A DNA stretch of 64,000 bases, taken from Temnothorax longispinosus. Its lineage: Eukaryota; Arthropoda; Insecta; Hymenoptera; Formicidae. Positions 22,306-33,228 of this stretch are shown here, in pieces; the stretch's first letter is position 1, and every line of letters starts with the position of its first letter. The stretch is taken from the NCBI RefSeq assembly GCF_030848805.1, contig NW_027269925.1:524072-588071 (forward strand), written 5' to 3'. The notes beneath the pieces were generated by a model. The model worked only from the letters and a program-made list of their open reading frames with translations, searched no databases and was not told where the DNA came from. A program made the position numbers and the translations under genes.

Positions 22306-22381
22306 CCAGTGAGAAATGACCCGTCGAATGGACGTCTATCGACGTCTATGGACGTCGATTCGACGGGTCATTTCTCACTGG
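22306..22381. mobile_element. 76-bp hairpin MITE in an intron
   Basis: Perfect inverted ends (ccagtgagaaatgacccgtc and its inverse) with three gacgtc words in between. Sits between the donor at 22262 and the acceptor at 22430 of the element B transposase. Confidence 0.75.
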
Positions 22382-22755
22382 ATCAAAAGTTACAGCAATA
22401 TCAAAATATTTGTTTACTCATATGTTATAGATTATCTAGAGCTCGTCGTTGCTTGGAAAATGCATTTGGTATAATGGCTGCACGTTTTCAAATTTTTCGT
22501 TCTCCAATGCGATATGATCCTGACGATGTTCACAACATTATCTTAGCTATATGTTGTTTGCACAATATGCTGCGAAATCAGTCTGTTGGACGAAGTATGT
22601 ATACACCACCATCATTTCTAGACGAAGAAGATGAAATGTCAGGTGAATTGCATCATGGAGATTGGAGAGCAGAAAACGCAAGAGGCATGGTAAATTTTGC
22701 TCATCAAGGTGGCAACCGTCACGCAAATCAAGCCATTTTACTCAGAGACAGGTAG

Positions 22756-23125
22756 TGTTATTACTTTAATACTGTTGGTGCAGTTTCCTGGCAAGAACGT
22801 ATGATACAGTGAATTATTAATAATATTGAAAATATTATTAATGTAACTATTTTCAAATGCGTGTATGTTAGTATTTAATATCTCTATCCTGTACTTTAGA
22901 AAAATAAATTTATTTTTATTTGTTTCTTATTACTAGTACAGTCTTTTGCATTAATTAGTACAATGTTACATTTAAATAAAAGAAATACGGAGCTTCACAG
23001 TCTTTAACAACATAAAATCAATTTCTCCAGTAGTAATAAGAATTACGGAGTTTTGGTCTTACATAAAATAAATGTTTCCTGTAACAATAACAATTAAATC
23101 AAACTTTACTCTAAATATTAATATA
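22756..23125. other. AT-rich spacer in element B
   Basis: No coding signal; probable 3' UTR of the transposase (aaaataaatttattt near 22900). Confidence 0.4.
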
Positions 23126-23350
23126 CACACGGAAAAAAATAAAGTTGCTTCAATTAAACGCGACGTCACGGGCTGCCACAAACATAAACAGTTAATTTAA
23201 TTAGATATTATTTGAACGAAAACATCAGATGGTTGTTTTAATAATATCCAAATATTTAGATTAAATAATATCCAATAGAATTAAGTGTTTATGCTTGTGG
23301 CAGCCCGTGACGTAGACGCTTAATTGAAGCAACTGCATTTTTTTCTGTGT
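23126..23350. mobile_element. MITE with ACACGGAAAAAA-type ends
   Basis: Left cacacggaaaaaaataaagt and right inverse acacagaaaaaaatgcagt; pairing extends through ttgcttcaattaa and gtcacgggctgccacaa, giving ~75-bp arms around an AT core. TA at the borders suggests a Tc1/mariner-like target. Confidence 0.7.
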
Positions 23351-24164
23351 ATAAAATTACAGTACGCCTATCAGTGTAATATATTATTGCAGATAATGTC
23401 GATATATTCAAAAACTTATTGCAATCTTGGCTGAATCAATACTCTTAAAATTTCCTTTTCATAATATTCTTGATCCTCAGGAATCATTGACCGAAGCCTT
23501 GATGCAATGTATGCACTAAATGTATCAAATTTATCCATGTTTGGAGGAGGTAATTTTTATTGAGCCAAATTTTGTATAACATCTACAGCATGTTCCATTG
23601 CGTTAGATTTTCTTCCTCGTTTTGTATACATCGGGGCCTCAATAGAATGCTTATTAGTATTTAATGGACCAGATGCAGCCCTAGGTGAAGGTGTAACTAT
23701 TCCAGATAATGTATTACTTATTCTCGATAGAGGTTGCCTGGCGCTGAGAGGTGCAGATGGCCTATCTGAGCTGGATTTTAATGAGATATGTAAATCATAA
23801 TGTTGAAAAAGTGATGTTTCATCGCTTGTGTCTGCTGCATTGTTAGGTCCAGATGAATCAGATGGAATTAACATGAATTGCTAAACATAAAGATCAAAAT
23901 ATATTAAACAGTACCTATAAAAAAAATAGTTTTTACATTGTTTATGCTGAATACAGCAATTAATAGGTAAGTAAATGACATTGAAATCATGAAAACAAAC
24001 TAAATGATATAAAGAGAAAGATTTTACACTTACTTGTGCGTTTTCATCATAATAAATGTCTGTAACCTGTGATGAATTTTGCACATCACTATAAGGTTCA
24101 GAAGTAGGTAAACAATTCATTGTCTCTTCGCTGGCTGTAGAAATTTGACTTTGTGAGGAGAGGT

Positions 24165-24535
24165 TGTAACCGGACGGTACTACGGGAGGCACGAATCAAC
24201 GCTGTGTGTCCTTGGAATCAACGGTCGCCACTCAGCTTGACCTTGAACCACCGAGAAGGTAAGTATCGTCGATATCTCTAACTATTAATTAGACTAATTA
24301 ATCTTCTTTTCAGGTTCCTGCCACCGCTGGATCATCGCCGTCGCCGATCAGGATCGCCGCTGCCACGGTCTTCCAGGATCAACGAGGGACTTCGAGTGAT
24401 CGACGCCAATGGATCAGGTAAGTAGAAGGTAAGTCCAATTGAATAATTTTCGAAATCTTTTACGAAAAGGATGTTTAATTTATTCAATATTATTGATTTC
24501 CAGTGATAATTGTTCACAAAAGTTCAAGTCACACA
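24165..24535 (+). other. Spliced-looking leader exons of LTR-like unit 1
   Basis: Exon to 24258 (gagaag/gtaagt), acceptor ttcttttcag at about 24314, an open 100-nt exon, then a double donor (GT at 24418 and 24429, 11 nt apart) and an acceptor gatttccag at about 24504. The same order and the same 18-nt double-donor word recur in unit 2. Confidence 0.55.
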
Positions 24536-25149
24536 AGATGTCGGACGCTCGTATACGTGGGCACACACGCCCCGTTTCGCTACGACGCACGAAGTTATTT
24601 CGGCCCGAATTAGCCGTTCGCCAATGTAAAAGCGATAATTAACGCGTTCCCAGTTGTTATGGATGGCCGATATATTATTAACGCACTCGGATAACGTTCG
24701 CGTGACTTAGCGCGACGACGAAAGAGCGAGGCTTATTACGTGTTATCCGTACAACGATCCCCGAGAGACTGCCTCGAGTTGTTTGTCTCGCTTGGGCTCC
24801 CCACCATCGATATCGGCCCCCACTTCGATGTCTATTCGACTTCTCTTTTCGCGAAGCTTCCTAACTGCGCATATTACCGCGGTAATTTTCTACGCGGGTG
24901 TTTACGCCGATTCCCCTGGAAATTTCCATGGGCGTTGCGCTCGCGCGTTTGCTCCGTCCCGATGCCGAGGTAGTGGTTTTCCACCGCTGGCAATATGGCC
25001 AGGTCGTTGACGCCGACATGTGCGCCTAGGCTATTCCCGCGCGTACAATGTGTTTCCGGGCGACTTCCTCGAGGAAGACGTCCGGGTGCAGAGCACCAGG
25101 CTCGCCGACGACGTCGACCCCTCCTGACCGTTGTTTGGGACCTGGTAAC

Positions 25150-25890
25150 GCGGTTTCCGCGGTCCTTCCCCGTGGAAGAGGTCTAGGTCGCGAGATAGCG
25201 GACGGTTCCGTAACTTGTCTCCCGGTCGTCGGATTTCGACGGCGACCGGATACGGATCTACTTTGGGATGTCCCCGTTCGTCAGGGGTGTTGTTTCCCTG
25301 AGGATGACGCACCTGGTGCGAGATCGCGGACGGTCCGCTATTTCGTTTCCCGGTCGACGGATTTCGTCGGGACTCGACTGTGGACACTCGTAGGAGTGCC
25401 CCTCGGTGTCAGGGGTACTTTATCCCCGTGGACGACGCAACTGGTGCGAAGTCGCGGACGGTTCGCCATTTCGCGGCTACGCTCCCGTATCGCGTCGTCA
25501 ACCCTGTATGGGTCATCTCTGGCCCCCGCGCCTACGTCAGGGACGTGTCATGCTGACACAAGTCCCACGGCCGCAAATTTTTCGGACGGTCCGCCATTTT
25601 TTACACGCGTCACCGGACTCGGGTTTTTACCGGCGAAGTACGTTTCTCGGGTCTCCCCCTGTGGTCAGGGGTCGATCACCCCCGCGTATATCGCGCCGCT
25701 TCCTAGTTCGCGGACGGTCCGTCATTTTCTTATTGCGCGACATTCTCGCGACGCCGCTACGCGTCGCCTACCTTTCAGGCCTCGGTGAGTTGCCAAGGCT
25801 GGTCATTACCCGTTTCGCACGCGTGGTCCGCCATTTTGCGAAACGTCGTTTGCCCGTCCTACGGACTGCCGTGGCTCGTCCGCCGTGTTG
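25150..25890. repeat. 128-bp-period tandem array in LTR-like unit 1
   Basis: The anchor word GGACGGTYCG begins at 25200, 25328, 25456, 25584 (Y=C) and 25712, exactly 128 bp apart each time; a shortened unit follows 109 bp later. Between anchors the units differ strongly but keep short hairpins such as CCCCT-n-AGGGG and GCACCTGGTGC. GC-rich compared with its surroundings. Confidence 0.85.
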
Positions 25891-26182
25891 CGGGAGGTCT
25901 CCTGGCTGCTCACTTGGGAGCCTCCCCTTTCCTGGAAAGTGTGTTGGGCTCAAGCTGTATCGCGCCGCCGCGCGACATCCCGTACCCGCGCCAACGGGTG
26001 TAACTAAATGAGCGTAGGAACTTAAAAGAAAACTAAATAACCTCTGTGCCGGGTGCTATTGTGCTTGTGCCGCCAACTAATAAAAATACTGGCGCGGTGT
26101 TGTAAACTTAATCCTAATATCGCGTCGGATGGGATCGTTAAAGGCATAAACAAAACTTCGGCATCGTTTGTTTAAATGCTAT

Positions 26183-26625
26183 TTATTCGAGGCGTCGCTT
26201 CGCCTCGTCGTCTTCGGAGCCGCTACTCCCTTCGGGGCTCTCGAAGGTCACGGACGATCCGCAGGTCACCTCTGCGGGTTCGCCCAGTGTCGCCGCCTCG
26301 ACCTTGGACGCCTCTGGGGCGCCTGCCTCCATCTCGGGTATGTCTGGCAGCTCGGCCTCGAGCATCTCGACGATGCCCCTCAACAACCCAAGGTCAGTCG
26401 GCAGACCCATCTCGTCGATCGGGCCCGGTTCCTGGACCCTTGGGTCCTGCACTGTCGCCCCGCGAGACGGTCCCGGCTCCGCCGTCGCTTCCGCGACCGG
26501 TTTCACCACGCTCTCCGGCTCCGCTGGCCGGGTGAGCAGCCGCACTGCGCCCTCAGACAACCGGCGCAACACGACCTTGGGCGCCTGAAGGCACGTCACG
26601 CTCGCCGCGATTGCGCACGGTCGCA
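26183..26625 (-). CDS. Open frame at the end of LTR-like unit 1, acidic C-terminus
   Basis: Minus-strand frame open from the unit boundary (LRPCAIAAS) to TAA at 26178-26180. It is Pro/Glu-rich with APKVVLRRLSEGAVR near the start and GSSGSEDDEAKRRLE at the end. Unit 2 encodes a recognisable relative at the same place (SPRVILQRLP near the start; SGESEDDDDEAWEPQ at the end, in another frame). It may be the C-terminus of a polyprotein that extends into the LTR. No domain recognised. Confidence 0.45.
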
Positions 26626-27724
26626 AGGTTGTCAATAGTTTCGGACTGTGTACAAGTTTTCTTTAAAAACAGGAGCATCTCATAATAATCCCACTTTGGT
26701 TTGTACATTTTATCAGTCCCTTCCCCACTACAACGAGCTTTTGAGGCTTTTATTTTCCGCTCGTTTGCACGGAAAGTGCTTTCCATACTTTGAAACCGCT
26801 TATGAACCGATTCTTCTGCAACCAGAAGGTAAAAGAAAATATTAACATTAATAATTTTTCTATAACCTCAACACATAACCCACATTTAGTAACTAGCTAT
26901 TTGTGACATATGTTCATGCTAATAACTTTTTTCAAGGTTAAATAACCTAATCTTCATTAGAAGCAACATGGTTAAATAGAAAAAATATTATAAAATATAT
27001 TTAAATATACCTGTAAATTTAGGACCTAGGGCTTCCGCTATTTGGTCCCAATGCATTCGTTTCAAATCAGTTCGGCGATATTCTTCCGTGCTAGTATCCC
27101 ATAATAAAGGACGCTGTCTCAACATTTGGATCAATATACATTCTATTTCTTTTGTAAATAAATCACTTTTGGGACCAATTGCCACAAAAAAAACGATACG
27201 TGCCCAAATAGCCACGCTCAAAACTCGACATTTATTGCCAGTTGCCACGATTTGCGTATTACAGATCGCAAAATAGAAGATTACCTATTTTGCGATTCGC
27301 CATCTGGATCTTTGGCTCCTTCCACCTGATTGGCTAATCAACAATTCGCAGTTTGCAATCTGAATCCTATCCGCGTCCGCAGAGGATCATCTATTCTGCG
27401 ATTCGTAATTTGAATATTTGGCTACTTCCATTTAATTGGCTAATCAACAATTCGCAGTTCGCAATCCGAATCCAATCCGCGACCGCAATGCGTAGTGTGA
27501 CACGGGCATAAGGCTTGTTTATAATTTATTCTTATATTTAAAATCGCTTAAATACACATTAAAAAAATTTTTAGCCAATAAAACAATCTGTAATATCTAT
27601 ATAGATGTTGTACAAATCATTTGATAAACTAAAAAGTATTTAAGATGATCTGTAAATATAATAATTGATTAAGAACAAGCCTTAGTGCGCACTCAGTGTG
27701 CACTAATGCAAGCGCCCGAATTCG

Positions 27725-30074
27725 CAAGTTGAAAAAGTGAAATCTTTAAATAAATAGAAAATTAATATTTTAACTATGTGGGTTTCTTCTAGAAAACACT
27801 AGTGAACATTTAAAATTATTCGCGGCTCAATCGTACGCTTATTAACAAAGTTCACCCAAAGTGGTGAAAATCTATAATAATGTAAAATTCGATAAATAAA
27901 CTATATGGGCAGTTTCTTTAGAACAAAACAAAACATTTAAGCCCATTCTTAAAGCTATCGCACCATAAATGGCAAAGTTCACCTGAACAGGTGAAGTCTC
28001 GTTATAACGAGAAAATTAACGTTTTAACGCTATAGGCAGTCTATTTAGGACTAAACAAAGTGTTTAAGACTAACTTTATTAAAATCGGACTGTAAATAAA
28101 AAAGTAGGCCCAAAAGTGTTAAGTCATAATATCGCATTTTTATAAAAATAAACTATATAAGCCTGTTCTATGGAACACTACGAATCCATCCATCACCTTT
28201 TTTTATCTAATTTACCCAAAATACAGAAGTTGATCTTACAATGTCAAAATCTACATTATTGATATAAAATCAATAATGAGCATATATTTAAGTTCAGGGC
28301 ATCTTTAGTAATCATGATACAAAATTATCTTTTTCAAAAAAGGTAAAAAAAGGCCAAGTACACGCGTAGTTGTTAACTAGAAAAAAACCAAGTGGTAGCA
28401 TCAATAATTTTAAATTAAAAAATAAATAAAATTTATTCTAACCTAGGTGGCAGTAGCTTTAATTTTTCTTAACAAAATTATTATATTACAAAATTGTTAC
28501 TTTATTCAATCCAAGAGATATCTACCTCAAAAAAACTTAAATAACAAGTTGTATCTATTAAAAAAAAATATGTAAAATTTTTTAATATTGCGCTAATTAC
28601 AAAGAGAGAATACATATAGGTATATATATATATAGGTATATATATACATATGGGGCAAAATTTGTCAACCGGGCCACCGGCCTGCCCATAATTGTTTTCA
28701 TCGCAGAAAAACTACCTTGTGCCTAGAGGTAACTATGAATAAGAGCTATCAAAAGCCGTGTGCAACTTTGCAGAATTCAATGTGGCGGTACCAAAATGGC
28801 GACAAAACATCTGAAATTCATGAACGGTTTCAATAAAATTATTAGAAAACGAAAAAAATCGTGATTAAAACAGCTCTAAAATAACCTGTGTTACAGTTAA
28901 TAGTAGGTTGACCACGAATCAGTAGCTGGGTGATCGAAATTTGGGATGGTAATCCAATATGGTGGCCAGAAACTGCATTTACGCACCGCAAACTACTGAC
29001 AATTGACCGGATCTACTTGAAAATGGTTGTGCGGGTGGTTCATGGACTGTATATGACAAATCCGATCCCAAAGAAGCAAAATCCAAAATGGCGATGATCG
29101 AAATCCAGGATGGTGATTCAATATGACGGCCGATCCACTCTGTATTGTAAATCATTGGAAATTCAGCAGATTCACTCAAAATTCGAATTATGAAACTGGA
29201 TTCATAAAAATGGATTTGACACCTAGGGAAAAACCCTTTTCACAACACCTCCACGGAAAATTCCCTAGGGAGGAAAGTAGCAACTTTCCTCCTTGTTTAG
29301 CGGGTGGAAAGTGAGCACCTGGCGTAAAATTGACCACTCTCGCCTCTCTCTAGGCATGAAGGTCGAACTTTCCGTAAAAATGTTGTGAAAAATATCGTGT
29401 GCACCTCGGGTCGAAAGCTTTTTCAGACAATAATCTCATAATCAATGAGATTCAACTGAAACCATTGTCAGATTACAGTTGACGTTTGATTTCAAGATTG
29501 CAGATTGTTCCGATTGCAAAGTATTATCCGAATACTAATAAAAGAAGTACGATGAATAACGGTTAATTAAGTTATTATATAGTTTATTAAGTGATGATAA
29601 ATGATTATTGAGATCCATCGATATAGCCGGATTGAACCTTATCAATTTTGAAGACATAATTTTTCAGTATGCGTATTTTCTCATCTTATGAAATTCATAA
29701 AATACAAATTTCTTGTTGAAAATCATTATTGTTGAATATTTTATAGGCTTATAGGCTTCACAAGGCTTGATAGTTACAATCCCGCCGGCATTAGCATTAC
29801 CCAAGGTGTACCGGCCAATGAAGACAAGACCCAAGATTGATCCGGCCAGTGAAGGCAAGACCCAACATTGATCCGGCCAGTGAAGTTAAGACCGATTGAC
29901 TCACAAGTAGGGTCACATTGAAGTCACATTGTGTATTTTTGGTTTACAGCAAATGCTCAAATGTACTACCATTCTGTTGGATACATAATTGCTTACCCAA
30001 TAACTTTCAAGCGTTGTAACTCGAAAAGTACTTCATGAAAAAGTACTTAAATATAGGGTTTTGAAAAGCTCTTT
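27725..30074. other. Unannotated AT-rich stretch with two imperfect repeats
   Basis: No gene seen. Contents: a (TA)n tract at 28615-28650, two imperfect copies of gatcgaaat...ggatggt...caatatg about 163 bp apart (28933 and 29096), an inverted pair ttttcacaaca / tgttgtgaaaa around 29240-29390, and a three-copy 31-bp tandem repeat at 29811-29901. Confidence 0.5.
29811..29901. repeat. 31-bp tandem repeat, three copies
   Basis: Units start ccggccaatgaagacaagac at 29811, ccggccagtgaaggcaagac at 29842 and ccggccagtgaagttaagac at 29873. Confidence 0.85.
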
Positions 30075-30078
30075 AGGT

Positions 30079-30720
30079 TGTGACCGGACGGCACGTGTTG
30101 AGCCCGATTCCGGCGGATAATATTCCTATCAAACGGTCGCCACTCGGTTTTACCTTAGACTACCGAGAAGGTAAGTGTTCGCATCAACGCCCCGATTATT
30201 CGCAAGACGCTAATAGGATTTCTTTGTTTCAGAATGATGTCCCTGATGGATCACCGTTGCTGCTTCTCATCCCTGGATCCTCGCTTTACATCGCATACCA
30301 GTTAGAGGTAAGTATTATAAAATAATTATGTGATAATTATTTTATGTTTTGTTGCAGATCGACGCCCGGAATGGATCGCCGTTGCCGTTACCCGTCTCTG
30401 GATCCTCGCTTTACCTCGCATACCAGATAAGGGTAAGTCCCGATAATTATGTTTTAATTATGTACTAATTCGCTTCTTTTCTTTCAGGTTCCCGCCTCGG
30501 ATGGATTGCTGCTCTGTTGCTGCTCTGCTTCCCCGGATCCTCGCTTTACATCGCATACCGGATTGCCGCTGGCCAACGTTGGATCATCGCCGAAGGACAA
30601 GGTAAGTAGAAGGTAAGTATCGATAATTTTTTATAATTAATCAGGAAAATTTGTTTCAGAATTAATTAATCTTTAATTCCAGATCATCATTTCAACATTA
30701 CAGGCCGTTTCACAATATCA
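30079..30720 (+). other. Micro-exon cassette array in LTR-like unit 2
   Basis: Exon A ends at 30170; exon B is 30233-30307 (75 bp), exon C 30358-30432 (75 bp), exon D 30488-30601. The introns between are only 50-62 bp with strong GTAAGT donors and pyrimidine-CAG acceptors. B, C and D are homologous (shared ggatcctcgctttacatcgc). B and C are each open for 25 codons in phase 0, with a common GSPL and GSSLY pattern. A double donor follows D (GT at 30602 and 30613). A stop lies in frame in exon A, so coding use is uncertain. Confidence 0.6.
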
Positions 30721-32029
30721 TAAAGGTGTCTCACAACGCGAGTTTCTCGCCTCGGTGTGAATGTCGCTTTATTTTAATAAAGTTGCACAATTATTCAAAT
30801 TGCGTATTTCGGCTTATTCGTTTAGTCGATACGATGCTTTTATTCCAGATAATTATTCCGATCGGAGGACTTTATGCCCCGTGATTGTTAAACTATGATC
30901 ACGCACTCGGCCGTGATCATCACTCTATCATACAATGTTCGTGCGCAGATGTAACGAACGAGTATTCGATTGTTATATACAATAATTAATAATGTCCGCA
31001 CACAATATTCCGTATCCGCGTGACCCAATGCCCGTGGTTGTTATATACTCGATAATTGCACTTCCGTTAATTAACAATGTATCCGAATTTCAACTCGCGT
31101 ATTGTTGCTAACACTCGATTGTATTTGGCAATTAATTGCCCCTCGCTGTTAGTTAAGACGAGTAGATTTTACGCGATAGTACGCGGGAGTTCTCGGTTGT
31201 AAAGTATAACGCGTATGCCGATCGTACAGAGTGTGATACGTGTATTCGCCACGGCTATACCCGAGAGACTGCCTCGAGCGGTCGCTCTCGCTTGGGCTCA
31301 GTGATGTGAATCCGGCCCGGTTTTTTCGCGCATGCGCGCCCCCTCCACTACGCACACAGAGTGACGCTCGGTCTATCGGTGTGTCGATAGCGCTCGGCAG
31401 TGCCGAGCGAGAGGGAGAATATTACTCTCTCCTTGTCGCTCTCACTTAGCTCGCGCGATCGACGATGTTTTAACGCTGGAAATGCTTTCTCGGTATCTCG
31501 GCGTGAATCTGAGTTGCCGTTGCACGATAATCAAAGAGCGATCTTTGGAATAATGTAGAGATGTAAAATAATTAATAAACATATAAAAATTGTAGTAAAA
31601 AATTATGTTGATCACTCTTGCGGAAATTTTCATGCTTTGACCTATACTCCTATTATTTTGACAATTCCTTTCTGAAAAAAATTCCGTAGAAGAGAAAACG
31701 CGTATTTTTTTATTTGGCCTACAATTAATATTTCCGAGTGTAATATTTGTAAGAAATTTTATTTGTCGATGATTGTTATACTTTTAAGTTAATTAATATC
31801 TTGGAAATATTCAATTCCATATATATACGTATGAGATATTTTCGTTAACAAATATATTTATATAAATACCATATTTTATATATTATTTATGTCGAATAAC
31901 CTGATATATATGTATATATATCACCTGATATATATATATATCTATATATATATATATATATGTATGTATATAATATAATATCAACAAACTTCCTTGACCA
32001 TAACTGGCAAATTTATTAATAGAAAACGA

Positions 32030-32059
32030 CGTTTCGGTCCAAATTCGGACTCTCTTCAG
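32030..32059 (-). ncRNA. Hammerhead-like core
   Basis: Minus strand CTGAAGA, stem GTCC/GGAC around gaattt, then GAAACG; mirror copy at 34301-34330. Confidence 0.5.
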
Positions 32060-32464
32060 GTGAATTGAATAAAGCTCTTACAATACATTCAACAGGCAAT
32101 TCATGACACTGTGCCCGCAAGTCAGAAACTGAAGACTATAGGCAAAAAAGAATTTCTTTTTTGTATTGTGATAAAATAAATAAAATAAAGGAAATATAAA
32201 TTAGAGTATTTAACAATAAGTAACTTACATGATTTGTGCGTTGTCAGTGTGAATATGGTATAATAATGTAAATATAAAATTAAAAATAGTATAAAATTAA
32301 ATAATATACGTAGAGCGTGTTAGGAAGCACGTCCGTATGCCACGATTGAGGAGAACACAATGAGCAGTACAGACATAAATAATTTATAACGAGTAAAGGT
32401 TAACTAAGAAAAGTACCTATTATTCTATCATAAATTGTTGTTAAATTTTCCGTGTCCTGGAGGT

Positions 32465-32830
32465 TTATTGCCTGTGTTTTTTAATAAAAAAAAAAAACAT
32501 CTCCGCGATCTCTCTCTTTTTGACATTTTGCTCTCTATGTAATATTTTCGTTCCCGCCCAATTAAACTCGTGATTAAATTCAAGCCGATGTTTGCTTATT
32601 ACCGAATGATTATTAACGTGCTTTCTAATATCAGTTTTATGTTTTTTGATTCCAGTTTTGGGGTGTCTTTTTGTTTGTCCTATATATGTAGCATTACAGT
32701 CTAGGCAGTCAATTTTACAAACCAATTCAATTTGTTTCATGTAATCCAGCCTATCCTTGCCCTTTCTAATGATGTTATTAAGTTTCTTAGGAACAGTATA
32801 AATAAGCGACGTCGAAGCCGCGACTGGTTA
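32465..32830 (-). pseudogene. Penelope-like GIY-YIG endonuclease fragment
   Basis: Minus strand: VPKKLNNIIRKGKDRLDY, VCKIDCLDCNATYIGQTKR, HSVISKHRLEFNHEFNW. The CxxC plus YIGQTKR core and the RLEFNHEF segment match the nuclease at 20700-20880. It ends in a poly-A-encoded Phe/Lys run and has no reverse transcriptase upstream. Flanked by inverted arms (about 32035-32290 and 32860-33108), as in the element at 19663. Confidence 0.75.
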
Positions 32831-33075
32831 AAATAACACGAATTTAATTTTATACTATTTTAATTTTATATCTTACATTATTATACCACATTCACATGAC
32901 AACGCACAAATCATGTAAATTACTTAGATACTCTAATTTTATATTTCCTTTATTTCATTTTATTTATCACAATACAAAAGGGAAATTCTTTTTCTGCCTA
33001 TAGTCTTCAGTTTCTGACTTGCGGGCACAGTGTCATGAATTGCCTGTTGAAAGTATTTGTAAGAGCTTTATTCAC

Positions 33076-33107
33076 CTGAGAAGAGGGTCCGAATTTGGAC
33101 CGAAACG
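33076..33107 (+). ncRNA. Degenerate hammerhead-like core
   Basis: CTGAGAAGAGG, GTCC/GGAC stem, then CGAAACG; an insertion disrupts the CUGANGA box. Confidence 0.3.
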
Positions 33108-33109
33108 CA

Positions 33110-33161
33110 GTGATGTGTTAGAATGTTCTAAAACGTTGAAAAATCATTTCTGTACGAAATA

Positions 33162-33228
<67 letters not shown>

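Larger units (their letters stand above)
18362..22755 (+). pseudogene. HARBI1-type transposase of Harbinger element B, four exons, two stops and one frameshift
   Basis: Exons: 18362-18498 (ILWVHKSVARR, LSLEDPDRF), 19478-19617 (DPIIRKQDTHLRE, RLSVTLRHLATG), 21701-22261 and 22431-22755; all junctions GT-AG and in phase. Catalytic positions: D of GAMDGKH, D of IIEDEGFP and E of RRCLENAFG. The gene is broken by TAA at about 21754, a one-base loss near 21860 and TGA at 21936-21938. Intron 1 has received the piggyBac MITE, intron 2 the Penelope-like element and intron 3 a 76-bp hairpin, so no large insertion lies in these coding exons. The partner gene runs convergently from about 27170 to 23416. 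Confidence 0.88.
24165..26625. mobile_element. LTR-like unit 1, 2461 bp, target duplication AGGT
   Basis: TG...CA unit (TGTAACCGGACGG at the left, ACGGTCGCA at the right) flanked by AGGT at 24161-24164 and 26626-26629. The interrupted exon proves a precise insertion. Read on +: a short leader with ggtcgcca (inverse of a tRNA-primer-like TGGCGACCG), spliced-looking exons, a shared block ccgagagactgcctcgag, a 128-bp tandem array, and at the right end a minus-strand open frame. No second LTR or pol is seen, so it is either a solo long LTR or a non-autonomous element. Sense orientation is unresolved: splice signals point +, the open frame points -. Confidence 0.7.
23416..27170 (-). pseudogene. 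Myb/MADF-like protein of Harbinger element B, split by an LTR-like unit
   Basis: Minus-strand exons: about 27170-27011 (MLRQRPLLWDTSTEEYRR, HWDQIAEALG, a MADF-type domain), 26815-26630 joined across the insertion to about 24160-24036 (KWDYYEMLLFLKK, then after the unit SSQSQISTASEE), then 23880-23416, ending in DKFDTFSAYIASRLRSMI, a BESS-like tail. Excising the LTR-like unit with one AGGT copy restores the frame exactly (codons for Asn-Leu-Ser-Ser). The only other lesion is TAA at 23557-23559, within the last exon. As in element A, this accessory gene is better preserved than the nuclease. The first exon start was not found. Confidence 0.8.
17871..27508. mobile_element. PIF/Harbinger element B with nested insertions
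   Basis: Terminal inverted repeats GCCCGTGTCACACTACGC and its inverse, flanked by TAA on both sides (17868-17870 and 27509-27511), the TWA target of this superfamily. It carries the nuclease pseudogene on + and the Myb/MADF-like gene on -, convergent. Nested inside are a TA-target MITE, a piggyBac MITE, a Penelope-like element, a 76-bp hairpin, an acacggaaaa-ended MITE and a 2.46-kb LTR-like unit. These insertions account for well over half of the length. Confidence 0.88.
17835..27717. mobile_element. Outer MITE split by Harbinger element B
   Basis: Left end GGGCGCTTGCACTAGTGC and right end its inverse, with pairing through gcacactgagtgcgcactaa, each outside flanked by GAATTC (17829-17834, 27718-27723). 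Excluding the Harbinger insertion (17871-27508) leaves about 245 bp of internally palindromic AT-rich sequence. The superfamily is not identified, and GAATTC is itself palindromic, so the duplication length is uncertain. Confidence 0.7.

Noticed and set aside
25048..26011. Arg/Pro-rich proteins of 200-246 aa
   Set aside because: Overlapping frames on both strands produced by the 128-bp GC-rich array; no start context or domain.
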